From Chaetomium olivaceum (taxonomy: Eukaryota > Ascomycota > Sordariomycetes > Sordariales > Chaetomiaceae): a stretch of 64,000 nucleotides of DNA. The notes beneath the pieces were generated by a model. It did no database searches and had not been told where the DNA came from. It saw only the letters and a program-made list of their open reading frames with translations. The stretch is taken from the NCBI GenBank assembly GCA_039881045.1, contig JAYWVB010000002.1, forward strand, positions 1 to 64,000, read 5' to 3'. Within the stretch, counting starts at the first letter, position 1. The number at the start of each line of letters is the position of its first letter. Shown here one piece after another: positions 12,211-24,919 of this stretch. The translations under genes and the position numbers were made by a program.

Positions 12211-12455
12211 ATGAACGCAGTCCGAGTCTCCACCACAGCAGCAGCCATAACAGCAGCACGCACCTCTCTAAACCCGTTATCAACCGCACGCACCCTCCTC
12301 CCCCGCGCCCGAACCACCATCACCACCACAAGAACCGCCACCTCAGCCACCATCTTCCTCACAACCGCCCGCACCCTCAGCACCACCACCCCCAACCCAA
12401 ACCCAACAACAACAACCCCAACAACAACCCCAACAACAACCCCAACAACAACCCC

Positions 12456-12511
<56 letters not shown>

Positions 12512-14342
12512 CCACAACAATGGGCTCCGCCACCGCCACCAAGGACATGCCGTCCTTCCCCTTCCAGCGCGCCTCGGGCCTAGAACCCCCCGCCGAGTTT
12601 GCCCGCCTGCGTGCTACCGACCCTGTCTCACAGGTCAAGTTGTATGATGGCACCGCGGCGTGGCTGGTGACGAAGTATAGGGATGTCTGTCGGGTGGCGA
12701 CGGATGAGCGGTTGTCGAAGGTGCGTTTTCTCTCTTCTTTTCTTTATCTTTTATCTTTTCTCGTGTTTCTTCTGCGTTGGGGTTGAAGTGAGGGGTGTGG
12801 GTGTGGTCGGGGGCGTTGCCGGGTGGGAGGTGAGAGGGGGGAAGTGGTGCGGTGCGGTGGTGGCATGGTGGGTGTGTGTGGTGATGGGTGGGGGGGATGC
12901 GTTGGGGGCTGTTGGAGTGGTTACCGACTGACTGGTTCGAATAGGAACGCTCACGGCCTGGGTTCCCCGAATTCAGCGACGGTGGCAAGGCTGCTGGCAA
13001 GCAGCGGCCGACGTTTGTGGATATGGACCCGCCCGAGCATATGAGGCATCGGTAAGGCTGCTACAGGCTGTGGTACTGTTGATGGTCGGACGCTGACGGG
13101 ATAAATTCAGGGGCATGGTCGAGTCGTGGTTCACCCCGGAGAAAGTCAAGTCGATGCAGCCGTACATCGACAAGACAGTCAATGATGTGTTGGATCGCAT
13201 GATGTCGAAGGGATGTGTCAATGGGCCCGTTGATTTGGTGGAAGCTTTTGCGTTACCTGTCCCGTCATATGTATGGACCCCGTTTCTCTTTAGGATGGAC
13301 GTTGGTGTTGACACAGGCAGATCATCTACACCCTCCTCGGCGTGCCTTTCGAAGACCTTGAGTTCCTGACGCAGCAGAACTCTATCCGCTCCAACGGCAG
13401 CGCGACCGCGCGTGACGCATCCGCCGCTGCCAAGTAAGATGCTCGTCAAGGGGCACTAGGAGTGAGGCTAACTGATGGTAGTGAACTGATTCGCTACCTA
13501 ACCGAGCTTACGGACAAGCGGTTGCAGGAGCCCAAGGACGATATTGTGAGCCAGCTGGCGACGCACTACGTCAAGACTGGAAAGCTCGAGAAAGCCGATG
13601 CGGTTCAAACGGCCTTTCTCCTGCTGGTGGCAGGCAACGCCACCATGGTGAACATGATCTCGCTCGTAAGTTTACCGTCCCTAATCGAGGACCCCGATGT
13701 TTCAGCTCGCCAAATGGAAAACGGTGGCCAGCTAACCTAGCCTAGGGCGTCGTTACCCTGTTTCAGCATCCCGATCAGCTGGCCGAGCTCAAGTCCGACC
13801 CGGCGAAGTGGGTCGGGCCTTTCGTGGAGGAGCTGTGCCGCTACCACACCGCCTCGGCAATGGCCATGAAGCGTACGGCCAAGGAGGATGTTGAGATTGG
13901 CGGGAAGGTAACGAGTTCAAAGAACCTACACTGTCGTCCAATAACTAACTTGTATCACGCTGTAGCTCATCAAGGCGGGTCAGGGCATCATTGCGTCGAA
14001 CCAGTCGGCCAACCGTGACGAGGACATCTTTGAGAACCCCGACACGTTCAACATGCACCGCAAGTGGCCCAAGGAGGACCCTCTGGGCTTCGGATTTGGC
14101 GAGCATCGCTGCATTGCTGAGCACCTATCCAAGGCCGAGCTTAGGAGCGCGTTTAGTAAGTATCCTTTTTGTGAAGATGTTTCCGGGGTAGAATATCATT
14201 ATGAGAAAAGCTGACGCTCCAACCCCTAGCGTCCCTGTTCAAGAAGGCTCCTAGCTTAAAGCTTGCCATCCCGATCTCGGAAATCGAATACACACCTTTG
14301 CAACGTGATGTCGGCATCGTCAAACTTCCAGTGACGTGGTAA
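12211..14342 (+). CDS. P450nor, fungal nitric oxide reductase (CYP55 family)
   Basis: Reduces 2 NO to N2O using NAD(P)H directly, in fungal denitrification and NO detoxification. Eight exons: 12211-12720, 12945-13051, 13111-13270, 13321-13433, 13482-13665, 13746-13907, 13966-14155, 14230-14342; all phases agree, 512 aa. Family marks: FPFQRASG..PPAEFARLRA, PTFVDMDPPEHM, AFALPVPSYIIYTLLGVPF, the I-helix LLVAGNATMVNM in place of the usual AGxDT motif, ELCRYHTASAMA, and the haem loop GFGFGEHRC with Cys461 as ligand. Residues 1 to about 60 are Arg/Thr/Ser-rich without acidic residues, a mitochondrial presequence. A poly-Thr/Pro linker follows, then an internal in-frame ATG at 12520 (MGSATATKDM) that would give a 409-aa cytosolic form. 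In Fusarium, mitochondrial and cytosolic forms of this enzyme are known from one gene. The first intron is unusually long (224 nt). Confidence 0.95.
12403..12519 (+). repeat. (CAA)n microsatellite inside P450nor exon 1
   Basis: Blocks of (CAA)3 separated by CCC lead into an uninterrupted CAA run of about 19 units (roughly 12456-12512). Read as ACA/ACC codons it encodes Thr-Thr-Thr-Pro blocks followed by a poly-Thr stretch just before the internal Met at 12520. The tract is in frame and keeps the frame for any change of whole units. Confidence 0.9.
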
Positions 14343-16418
14343 AAGGAGGGCCTGTGATGGGAGAGTAGGAGACATGAGGAGGTTTCATGTTCAATATCAG
14401 GAGATATCTCCACTCACATGTGGCCGGAGGGGCACCCTACCGGCAGTTAGCAGAACAGTTAGGATTTGTCATAAACCAGCCGTACCTTCATTACTACTAA
14501 TATCATTATGATAAGGCCAAACACCGGGGCGGTCTCTTAACCCGGTCCCTCCAGCGGTTTCATCTAACGATAGACTTGGAAATACTTACCCTTTGTGCTC
14601 GGGCTAGGGCACAATGGAGCGAGGTGGCATTGCGGTATTTGTTTTCTACCGGAATTCTCATTCAGGAACTGGATGAATTCCATGTTTATTCTAGGAACGA
14701 GGAGGGAAGCAATGAAGCAAGCTACCTGCTGGAAAGCCAGTGGGTATGTAGAAGCAGGATTGGCAGAACCTCACAGGGCCATTCACAGTTTTGATTCGGC
14801 AATCCGGTGGAAAGCAAGGCCGAGCTGAGCAAAGAAAATAGCGTGGCTTCGGCAGTTACTTGTTTCAGCATCTCAGTCGCTAAGATCTGCCTCTTAGCCA
14901 TTTGTTATCAACATATTCATTGCGTTTGTGACTCTAGGCTTTCCGGATCTGCCCCTTCCCAGCCTAACCGCGGCAGTTCGGCGATGTGCCGCCCAACCTC
15001 GCCCCCGTATCTCTCATGACCAGGACGGGTTTTTGGCACGCACTGCATCAATCCCGTGTCACACCTTTGTGGACGGCGTTGGGAAGCCAAGAAACCTGCA
15101 ACCCGATCAACTGCCCTTCTGAGGTTTTCCCTACTCGGTGAGGTCGTCATCATCCGGATTAGACGAGAGCCAATACGTGGCAACGCTGGAAAGGTCTTAA
15201 AAGACACTGCACGTTCGTCTTCCTTGCGGGCTCTTTTGGTAAGGGTCATAACTTGGGCAGCGGCATCGATCCATGCCCTCGACAGGATAGGTTAACAAAC
15301 CAAGGGCAAAGACCTGCCTCGGAAAGAACCAGCATGTTGTATCTCAAATCGCGACATCGTGGCAAGTAAAGAGATAGTTAGGACGGGTAAGGATATTCAT
15401 TAACGAGAAGACGTATATATGTCTTTGGATGATGCCTGGATCCTCTCGCCCGACTCACACAAAACCCCCCTTGCGGAAGAAAGGCCACCAACCACATTCT
15501 GTCCTCGGTATTTCCTATTCCGCTTTTCTAGACGTTTCCATACATCAATCGGGGCTATTACTACTCTGCCGTGGCACATAATTTAGTCGGGCCAACTTAG
15601 CCCGAGAAATGGCAGGGTTTCAGTGTGCAGGCCAACCACGAGGCCGTAGGGATCATGGAATGTTCAGAGCCTTCGAGAACCCGGTCTCGTCCGTCTCTCC
15701 CCAACAAACACATCCTGTCATCTCTTAAGATGACAACATGTGTTGCCTGGTAATTTGAGATTAGAGACGCTCATCACTGATGGATGCGTAGGCCACATGG
15801 CCTTGGCTACTACGCCATCTCCGGGTTGTGTCGCTCTGGGCTCCTTGGGGTTCCAGATATGGTAACCCACACACTCTACCTCGGATTTCCTGTGTGTTTC
15901 TCGCTATCTCCTGTCCTATCATAAATCTGCCGTACTCTCAGCCCAGGTAAGGCCGCCACCCCGGTGACGTCGTGCTGGGGGGCTGCTCCTGGTCGACTGG
16001 GGAATTTGCCGTGGAAGCGCCTATATCACCCTACCTGGCCTTCTATTTACCCCACTAAACCCCAATGAAGTTCGCCCGGGTCAAAAACTGGTTCCGATAG
16101 GTTCCAGCTTAGAGCGACAATATAGATTTGGATATTGCCCCTATACAGCCCACTGGCCCCATGAACTCGGCACTTCGCCTCACCTAGCCTGAACGGCATT
16201 TGACGCCTTAAACGGGGAAGTCCGTGGGACAGCGTGGGGTTTTATGCTCCTCTCCCACTTACAAGAAGTGGTATAAGAGCAGATCAGAAGACACTTGCGG
16301 TTGCATCCCATGTTCCACCGACAGCCGTAACCACTTCCTCCCTTGGCGTTGCATCCTGGTCCGACAAGGCTGTGAGAACCTACGTTCCATCCACCGATCA
16401 CCAGTCGAATAACCCACA
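14343..16418. other. 2.1-kb intergenic, no supported gene
   Basis: Only short unsupported frames. The left part holds the 3' UTR of P450nor and the right part the promoter of the DUF1996 gene. I could not recognise a transposon remnant or hidden exon chain. Confidence 0.5.
16272..16277 (+). promoter_or_regulatory. TATA-like box of the DUF1996 gene
   Basis: TATAAG lies 142-147 bp before the ATG at 16419. Context and spacing resemble the box before the other secreted-protein gene at 8729. Confidence 0.35.
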
Positions 16419-17811
16419 ATGAAGTGGACGGCAAAGTCTGCTTTCCTCGCCCTCTCGGCGCTGGCCGAGGCGGCGCCCCAGTTTGGCGGCGGCGGCGGCC
16501 TGACCATGCTGCGGTTCGGCTGCAGCCAGGTCGTCATTGACCGGATCGACCCTCTCGTCAACCCCGGCCAGGTCCCCTCGCCGCACGTCCATCAAATTGT
16601 CGGCGGCAACGCCTTCAACGTCACCATGCCCACCGACGATGTCTCGCAGCACGCCAGCTGCACGACCTGCCAGTTTGCCGACGATTTCTCCAACTACTGG
16701 ACCGCGAACCTGTACTTCAAGGCCCGCAACGGGAGCTACAAGCGTGTTCCCCAGGGCGGTGCTGCGTAGGTTTAATCCCAGATCTCGGGGTTGGGGGATA
16801 TCGGTATACTGACTTTCTGATAGCCTCCAGTTTAACGACCGGTTCAGCACCCAAACTCAGGGTGGTATCCTGGTCTACTACGTCTCGGCTCAGCCGGGCA
16901 AGATCACGGCCTTCAAGCCGGTCAGCACCTCCCCCTTGTCTCTCCCGTCACCCCAAAACCCCATACTAACAGATGCACAGGGTTTCCGCATGCTCGTCGG
17001 CGACCCCAACATGCGCTCGCGCCCCGACACCAAGCTGAAGCGCCAGAACTGCTACCGCTGCTACACCGGCCCCAACTTTGGCGGTGACACCGGCGCGCCC
17101 TGCCAGGACGACAACGTCGACAGCGAGGCCCTCCCCAACAAGGTCTGCCCCGGCGGCATCCGCACCAACATCCACTTCCCGACGTACGTATCCTCAGCCC
17201 CCTCCCCCGTTTCCCGTGTTCCTGTTTTCCCACACAAACAGACAGATAAACAAACTAACAAACAAAACCAACACAGCTGTTGGGACGGCAAGAACCTCGA
17301 CACGCCCAACCACCAAGACCACGTGGCGTACCCGACCTCGGGCCCGGCCAACTTCCTCTCCCTCGGCGGCAACTGCCCGGCCTCGCACCCTGTCCGTATC
17401 CCGCAGCTCATGTACGAGGTCGTATGGGACACGACGCCCTTCAACAACAAGGCCGAGTGGCCGGCGGACGGGTCGCAGCCCTTCGTGCTCAGCACGGGCG
17501 ACCCGACGGGTCTCGGCCAGCACGGCGACTACGTCTTCGGGTGGAAGGACGACACCCTGCAGCGGGCCATGGACACGTCGGGCTGCTTCGGCGCCCAGTG
17601 CGCGAGCCTGCGCACCCAGAACATTGAGTCGGCGCGCGCGTGCGCCGTCAAGCAGGCCGCGAAGGAGGATTATGACAAGTGTACGTTTTTTCTTTCCTTT
17701 GTTCTCTTTTTCTTTTTTTCACTGTTCCTTCCCCTATTTCTACTTCCCGCCTTGAGACGGTGCTGACAAATGATGATAGGGCTTCCCCAGCTTCCAGGCA
17801 TGAGCATGTAA
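16419..17811 (+). CDS. secreted DUF1996-domain protein
   Basis: Five exons: 16419-16765, 16824-16920, 16981-17183, 17277-17680 and 17780-17811, 360 aa, all in phase. The last exon encodes only WLPQLPGMSM, the short conserved end of this family. A signal peptide covers residues 1 to about 18 (MKWTAKSAFLALSALAEA). The single domain shows the family landmarks: MLRFGCSQVVIDRIDPLVNP, SPHVHQIVGGNAFN, TCQFADDFSNYWTANLYF, GFRMLVGDPNMRS, CPGGIRTNIHFPTCWDGKNLD, PNHQDHVAYP and GDYVFGWKDDTLQRAMD. Many conserved Cys and His residues suggest a disulphide-braced extracellular protein with a possible metal site. Family function is not established; some members carry added WSC or carbohydrate-binding domains, absent here. 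Confidence 0.9.
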
Positions 17812-18344
17812 GGTGGTTCGAGATTGCGGTCCCGGAGTAGGACGGGGGGAAGCGTTGGTAGAGAACGGGTAATTGGTTGGACGAAACACCGCGACGCTCG
17901 TTTCCATCTTGTTCGGGCCGGCGGGCTTGCTTTCGGCAACACAGACAAATTGTAGACATCCCCTTTTGTGTCGATTCACTTCTCTCAACGGTGCCAGTGG
18001 GTGGTTACTGAGTTGTTGTTTTCTCTCATTTTGTTGCCTGTCTACCATACAGCTTGGATAGTTGATAGCATGAGTGTAAGAGAGAAGTCATACTGGTGCC
18101 GGCTCCGCTGCCCACTGCCCACCCCAACTTCGGACCGAGGAGGGGAGACCACAGTTTGCTTTTGAAGAGTGACTGGTCAAATCACGGGCATGGAGATGGA
18201 GCATGACGTTGAATTATTTTATATGTCTTGATTTTTGGAAGGGTCGATTGACAACTGGTTGAGGCCTCCAAGTGGCCAGAAAAATGCACACTAAAGAATT
18301 ACGGGTGAGGTCGTTCAGCCGTCAGTGGAGGAGTAGCCTGCTCC
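17812..18344. other. convergent 3' region
   Basis: The 3' ends of the DUF1996 gene (plus) and the C2H2 gene (minus) face each other here. No further gene seen. Confidence 0.4.
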
Positions 18345-21300
18345 TTAACCACCATGGAAACCCCGGAAGTGGTCCCCCGGGTTCAAGTCGGCCCCGAACG
18401 CACCACCGCCCATGATACCAGGGCTTGGTTCCCAAGCGCCTCTTTCATACTGTGGCCCAAAATTGTTGAAGTTGAGCAGAGGTTCAGGTGCGAAGAACGT
18501 GCCGTCCGCAAAACCGGAGTCATCAGGGTTGGTGAGCTGCGGAGCTTCAACGCTAAAATTAGGGTTACTGAATTGGCTTTGGGAGAAGTTGTGGTCCGTT
18601 GTGACGGCGGATTGCGGGGTTTGATAGGCAGCGGACTGTCCAAAGCTGTAAGCGGCCGAGCCCGGGGTCTCTGGTAGAAAGCTCATCAATGCCACCGAGG
18701 CCTCCCCTGCCGGTAGCTCGCTACCTCTTGCCTCCCATGTCCTGAAGGCTTTGTGAAGCGCGTCCTCGATGATGCGTGGGATGTCTTCCACAGCCAGTAC
18801 ATCGTGAGCTTGGAGGTGTCTACCCGCGTGCTCTTCGGCGGTTCTGGTGAACAAAGTCGGCATCTCGCTCAGAAGAAAGTGCTGGAAGTTGAAACTGACA
18901 CTGGAGTCGGCGGCTGTGGGCCCCATGTCCTCCGCAGCCTCAGGATCTGGCCTCGTATCAGTGACCCGTCCGCCACCCCTTGCGTTCGGGCACCCTGTGG
19001 AGCCACTTACATGGCGATGGAATTTCTTCGTTGGGGAAGAGCAGTCGGTAAATGTCTCTCCATTTCTCCTCGTCTGTCTGTCGCCGGGTGGTGTGTTTTC
19101 TCGACTTGAGTTGCTTCTCCTGGTATGTGGTGATATCACCCGGGGGAATGGCATCCACAACCTCACAGCCCGCAAGCAACATCTCGTGTTCCGCTAGCTC
19201 CCTAGCATCGCTAAAAGTATGCTTGCATCTTTGGCAGTGCGTCTTGTAATGTCTGCGGTAGAGGTGCTCCCTATTCACCGGGTTAGCTTTTATTTGCTGA
19301 CGCAGGGGTGGCACGTACTTCAATCTCGAGATCGTCGACCACGATCTGATCGCACACACCTCGTGGTCCTGGATGTTGTAGGTGAGGGGATCGCGTTTCC
19401 TAAAGGGGCATGCAAACTTTTTCGCCGATCCTGAGTTGCGCTTGGACATCGGCGAGGGAGCTGGATAGCCCTCGCCTTCCTCGCCTTCTTCATCCTCGTC
19501 TTGGCCGAACGACCGTGCATTGGGACGGAGACTGTTGTTTGTCGCGTAGCGGGAAGATGCACCCTTGCGCACCCGGCCAGACGACTCCCGGTATTGACCT
19601 AAATCGCCGCTTGCTTCCCCAACACATTGCCTGACAAGAGCATCCCAGTCATGGTTGTACCGAACCCAAAGCCGTGTCATCCCGAGGTCAACGGTTCGTT
19701 GGAACGAGTGTCTCCAAACCTTGGTGGCCGTGGGGATACCACCGGACTCCAGCCATGAATCGGGCTCTGAAAGACTGTCATCTGACACGGTCTCACTTGT
19801 ACTATCGCCAAACCCATGGGAGCCATCCCTCGTGTGAGTGGAGAGCGTGCTTGAGCTTGTGTGCGGTTTGACGGATAATGCTGTCGACAATGCCCTTTTG
19901 TGAATTGTCGATGACGACTCATCCGGGGTCCCTGCAAGACGCGGCTGTAAATCCCCCATTCTTTGAATGGAGATGGGGGGGACCCCCGACGAGGCCAACA
20001 GGGGCACCATGTTGACATGCTCACCCTGTTTCGCGGGACCAAGGGTTCGCGAACTCTCGATGCGACGTAGGGCTTTTGAGCTTGGTCTTAGAGGGTGGGA
20101 AAGTGTTGGCGGACCGCGTCCTAGTGAGACGGAACTGGAAGGCGTTGAGAAGGCCCCTCGAGGTTGTGGCTTCAAAACAACTCTTCGAGGTAACGGATTC
20201 GAAAGCCGCGGGGGCGCCGTGGGTGGCCGTAGCGGAGCAGGCAATGGGGACATTGGGGAAACCACATCATCTGCGACATCTGGTTCAGTTGGTTGTAACT
20301 CTAACGGAGATTGAAAGGGAGGCTGTGCCGGGATGCTCGAGGTAGGCTCCGGGGTTCGTAGGTCAAGCCTGCTGATCAGGTCGCTAACGTTGGTGTTGAG
20401 TCGAATTTGAGCACTGCTGTAGGCAAACTTCGCAACTTCATCGGCTTCTTGCCCCCCTGCTGGAAAGAGCTCCAGCATGTCTTGCAAACCGAGAGGTTCC
20501 CTTTCGTCGGTGGCTCGGCCGCTGGTATCCGGATCCCACACAAACCGCAACTTCATGCCCCTGGACTGTTCCTCCTTGGCGACCAAAGCCATCCAAGCCG
20601 ATGACACTTGAGGCTGTTGAAGCAACCCCTCAATGACAAAGGTGTGCAGCCATTCGGATTTCTGCTTTCCTTCGTCGTAGTGCTCGCCGACATGGTCAAG
20701 GTAGTCACTCCTCGAGGAAATGGCTGCCCCGCAGAACCCGCAGCCCCAAGCACTTCGAGTAGGCCGGTACTCAGTGGGTTCGGGCGGGGCTTCGATAGAT
20801 TCGAAACCATGGTTGGCTTTGAGGTGATCGGCAAAACGTGTTGCCTCGGAGAATATCGCTGGGCAGCTTCTGCACAGGTATCGCTCCCGTCGGTTATGGA
20901 ACTCGAACTCGTGCGCTTTCCATTCCGCGTCGGAGGAGAAATCGGCGTCGCAGAATGTGCAGAAATAGCGACCTCGAGGGTAGCTGCCCTTCCTGTGTTC
21001 CTGGTACATTGGGCTGGTAGCGGAGATGGGGGACTCGATCGAGGACTGGCGGATCGAGTACCGTGTTGCCGCCGAAACGGTTGACGCCCTGACCGAGAAG
21101 AGACTAGGAACTACTGAGTCTCGACTGGCGGCCGTCGAGGCAAAAGACACCCATGACTCCCTCATCATGGCACCTCCGGCGGGAAATTCCTCCCGGGGAG
21201 GCTCCCGGGAAGGGCCGGCCATGGTTTCTTTCGCAAGGCCAGACAAAACAGATTGACTCGCGCCAGGCACCAGAGGGCCAAGGTCTTGAGTAGCAGCGCC

Positions 21301-21390
21301 AGTTGAGTTTTCGGCATCGTAAGTGGCCACTGGGACGTCGTTTGTCGAGGGTGGGGCATGGTCCTCAGACCGAGGATATCGTGTACCCAT
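18345..21390 (-). CDS. large C2H2 zinc-finger protein, 977 aa
   Basis: Probable nuclear regulator of unknown target. Three exons on the minus strand: 21390-19319, 19270-19011 and 18946-18345, with introns of 48 and 64 nt. Near residues 100-200 there are finger-like motifs: FCTFCDADFSSDAEWKAHEFEFH, YLCRSCPAIFSEATRFADHLKANH and GCGFCGAAISSRSDYLDHVGEH. The middle is long, Ser/Pro-rich and probably disordered. A C-terminal region contains FACPFRKRDPLTYNIQDHEVC and HCQRCKHTFSDARELAEHEM, a paired-finger arrangement common in fungal C2H2 proteins, followed by EEKWRDIYRLLFPNEEIPSP. The frame stays open upstream to 21726, but MGTRYPRSEDH at 21390 is the first start with protein-like context. Confidence 0.85.
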
Positions 21391-22862
21391 CTCGTTGAAC
21401 TTCAGGTCTCTCGTGAGGTGCAGGCGTTTGTTGGATAGCCGGATGCCCGAAAGGTTGAAGAAAAGGCCGTCTCGTACCCTAAGGGTCCGGAAATATGTTG
21501 GGTGGGCACTTGAGATACTGTGTTTTGAGAGCAAGCAGGCTCGTATAACCCGGAGCGCCGGGGAAATTGGGCACTGTTGCGCATCAACGGTGTCTCCGGG
21601 ACAAGGCCAGGAGACATCAACAAGTTGAAGGACGCCATCGCGTGCAGTCGTTATATGACGTAGCAATTTCGGTGTCAGGGACAAGGCTGCAGGGGTTCGG
21701 TGAGGATTCTCATCGCAGCTGCGCACAACTCCCCGGGGGGTTGAGATTCACATTTGCCCTCTGCGTGCGGCTGACGACAAGAGCGGGATGGTGCCGAACC
21801 GCAGGCCGGTCTGGAGAGCTTCTTAGCGTGCTGATTGGATAATGTGCACCGTTTCAGGGACGACGTCCAATTACAGCAGTCTCCCTCGCCGTCGCCTCCC
21901 AACCTGTCACCCGGATTTTGGGGAGAGGACTCCCCTTGCTCGTACTTGAGCTCATCTCAAGCCCCCGATAAACTCGATGGTCGAACTGCGTACGTGCACC
22001 TATTGCTGAAGCTATTCGTCGGCAAAACAGAAATGAATGTAAGCTGGATGCAGCCCTACCAGGGAAGAACCCTACATGGATGCAACGTCTCGGTCAGCTT
22101 CCCGCGTCAGCCTTCTGGGCCCTTCTTTCGGGTCAGCGACGGAGGTCGGTTCTCGGCAGCGCAATAAGATCGGGGAGCAACCCATTGTGGAAGGAGCAAG
22201 CAAAGAGATGTGCCGGTCACCCCGAAAGCCATTCATCCCATCAGATGAGACAAAGTGATGGGTGGGCTGCCGTCAGAATGAACGTTACTGTCAAATCTGC
22301 CATTTCCAGGTCCAGATCCAGACTCAGAGATCCGAAACCCCAATGCGGTACATCCACATCCGGTCCGGTGTTGAACGATTGGCGGCGGGGCCACGAGGAC
22401 AGAAGATAGTGGCCGGGAACGACCCAACAGCATGCGCGCCATGGCGATGGGCCAGAAAAGCGGTGGGTCGTGACGCCTGGAGGTCGTCTGAGACAGCGGC
22501 CCGCCTCAAACCAGACGATCTTGAGTCGCAGTGAGCAAGGCCTTGGCTTGACCCCAAAACAGGCAGTTTCGGTGTGGGAAGGCTCCAAATCGGGGCAGCT
22601 GCCAGACAGGTGAAAATGTTCACAGCCAAGACAGCTCACAACAAGCAGCCGGCGGCATGAGCCAAGATGACCCCACATGGCCCGTGCAGAAGCTTCCCGC
22701 AAAAATTTCGAAAACTTTCAAAGTCGCCAGGAAAATATCGAGAGCCGCCAACCCGCATCTTTAAACCAGTGGTCAAAACAGTTGCGCAGTGTCGACACGC
22801 CGCCAACGCCCTAAACACCCGACACACCGCTCACCAAGGATCAACGATCGCAATTGGCCAAG
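21391..22862. other. divergent promoter region, C2H2 gene / NOP56
   Basis: 1.5 kb between two diverging genes without a supported ORF. An AAAAATTT at 22701-22708, about 155 bp before NOP56, resembles the RRPE element of ribosome-biogenesis promoters in yeasts. This is a weak, unproven match. Confidence 0.35.
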
Positions 22863-24493
22863 ATGGTGGTGGTTAATTATTTGCTCTTCGAGAGCGCCGT
22901 CGGCTTCTCGCTGTTCGAGGTGGTGCACCAGGCCGATACCGTCGGCCTGGAACTGCCCGAGGTAAAGGATGCGATGAAGAACCTCGATAAGTTTGGCAAG
23001 ATGATCCAATTGCGCAGCTTCAACCCCTGGACGTAAGTGTCTTCGCGTCCGCGCGCATGCCGGCTCCTCTAGCCCGCAATGGCTTGTTGTCGTCGCGCGT
23101 TCTGTTCGTTCTTCGACTGATGGCATTTAGCTCTGCCGCCCACGGTTTGGAAGCGATCAACCTGATCTCGGAGGGAATCATGCCCGACCACCTCAAGAAC
23201 ACTCTCGAACTCAACCTGCCGCAAACCAGCGGGAAGAAGAGCAAGATCGTGCTGGGCGTTGTGGACAAGCGGATAGCGGGCGAGATCAGCGCCACCTTTC
23301 CTGGCGTCCAGTGCGAGTCTGCCGACACCTCCGAGGTTGTCGCCGCGCTCCTGCGTGGCATCCGTCTTCACGCCAACAAGCTCCTCAAGGGTCTGCAGGA
23401 GGGCGACATCAACCGTGCTCAGTTGGGTCTTGGGCACGCTTACTCCCGTGCTAAGGTCAAGTTCAGCGTCCACAAGAACGACAACCACATTATTCAGGGT
23501 ATTGCGACGCTTGACGCGCTTGACAAGGGCATTAACCAGAGTGCCATGCGCGTCAGGGAGTGGTATGGCTGGCATTTCCCCGAACTCATCCGCATCGTGT
23601 CCGACAATGGCACCTACGCCAAGCTGGTTATTGCCGTCGGCAACAAGCGGACCCTTACCGATGAGAGCGTCGACGACCTTGCGAACGTCCTCAACCAAGA
23701 CCAGGACAAGGCCGAAGCGATCATCCAGGCGGCCAAGATCTCCATGGGACAAGACATCAGCGATACCGATCTGGCCATGGTCAAGGATCTTGCGTCGAAC
23801 GTTTCCAAGATGGCCGACTACAGACGCATCCTCGCCGAGTCGCTCGACAAGAAGATGGGCGACGTTGCCCCCAACCTGCAGGTCATCCTGGGCACCCCTG
23901 TCGCCGCCCGCCTCATTTCCCACGCCGGCTCCCTGACCAACCTCGCCAAGTACCCCGCATCAACGCTCCAGATTCTGGGTGCCGAGAAGGCCCTCTTCCG
24001 TGCCCTCAAGACGAAGGGTGCGACACCCAAGTACGGTCTGCTGTACCAGAGCTCTTTCATCGGGCGTGCTGGCCCCAAGGTTAAGGGCCGCATCTCACGG
24101 TACCTGGCCAACAAGTGCTCCATTGCCAGCCGTATCGACAACTTCTCTGAGAAGCCGACCAGGCGTTTCGGTGAGGTGATGCGCGACCAGCTGGAGCAGC
24201 GCCTAGAGTGGTACGCCAAGGGTACCAAGCCGATGAAGAACATCGACGCGATGGGCAAGGCCATGCAGGCCATCATGGACGACGGCGACGACATGGATAT
24301 CGACGAGGAGATGATCGACCATCCCCCTGCCAAGGAGAAGAAGGAGAAGAAGGAAAAGAAGAAGGAAGGCAAGAAAGAGAAGAAGGACAAGAAGCGGAAG
24401 AGTGTTGGGACGGAGGATGTCGAGATGGCCGATGCCAACGAAGATGGCGAGAAGAAGAAAAAGAAGAAGAGAAAGTCGGTGGCCGCCGAATAG
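22863..24493 (+). CDS. NOP56: NOP56, box C/D snoRNP core protein
   Basis: Nucleolar scaffold of box C/D snoRNPs, which 2'-O-methylate rRNA; works with fibrillarin, NOP58 and SNU13 (15.5K). Two exons, 22863-23032 and 23131-24493, 510 aa. The N-terminal NOP5NT domain starts MVVVNYLLFESAVGFSLFEV; the central coiled-coil/NOP domain includes MGQDISDTDLAMVKDLA, RRILAESLDKKMGDVAPNL, ILGTPVAARLISHAGSLTNL and YGLLYQSSFIGRAGPKVKGR. The tail from about residue 430 is a KKE/KKD-rich nucleolar-type stretch ending KKKKRKSVAAE. The sequence start fits NOP56 better than NOP58. Intron 1 (98 nt) follows NPWT in a conserved position. Housekeeping gene; the start is set by the conserved N-terminus. Confidence 0.95.
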
Positions 24494-24919
24494 CTGGCTT
24501 CACCCTTGCTATCTTGCTGCCTTGGCTAAGTCTCTTGTTGGTTTCGTTGGCTGGTCTTCGCTCTGCTTTTAAGGAGTTTGTGTGGGGTTTGGGTTGGGCA
24601 AATGGAGTTTTCGGGCTATGTGTCGAGACACAATGTTCTGCAATGGAATGTATCATACCATGGTGTGGAAATGGAAACAAAGTCGAATCTGCCTGCATTC
24701 TATGGATCGATATTGATGCGGGCATGTTGAGCCGGCGGTTAAGAAATCGGAAAATGGCCCGCCGTATGTGTCAACATCCGTCTACAAAGACAACCCGACA
24801 CCCCTTATCCATGTCGCATGCCGAGGAAGTGGATGTTTTCTAACGCCACACGCCTGCCTGCCTACAACACCTGCCCGAATGATGTTCAACGTACCGCAAA
24901 CCCCATACCGCATGCCTGA
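24494..24919. other. convergent 3' region, NOP56 / VPS4
   Basis: 3' UTRs of two converging housekeeping genes. No ORF or repeat of note. Confidence 0.45.

Noticed and set aside
12144..12653. Minus-strand ORF with a long poly-Val run opposite P450nor exon 1
   Set aside because: It is the antisense of the CAA repeat; trinucleotide repeats stay open in every frame.
12900..12944. GGTTCGAAT resembling a tRNA B box
   Set aside because: It lies at the end of a P450nor intron, and no A box or acceptor stem surrounds it.
21391..21726. N-terminal extension of the C2H2 protein to 21726
   Set aside because: The frame is open, but composition is not protein-like; the Met at 21390 has better context. 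5' transcript data could reverse this.
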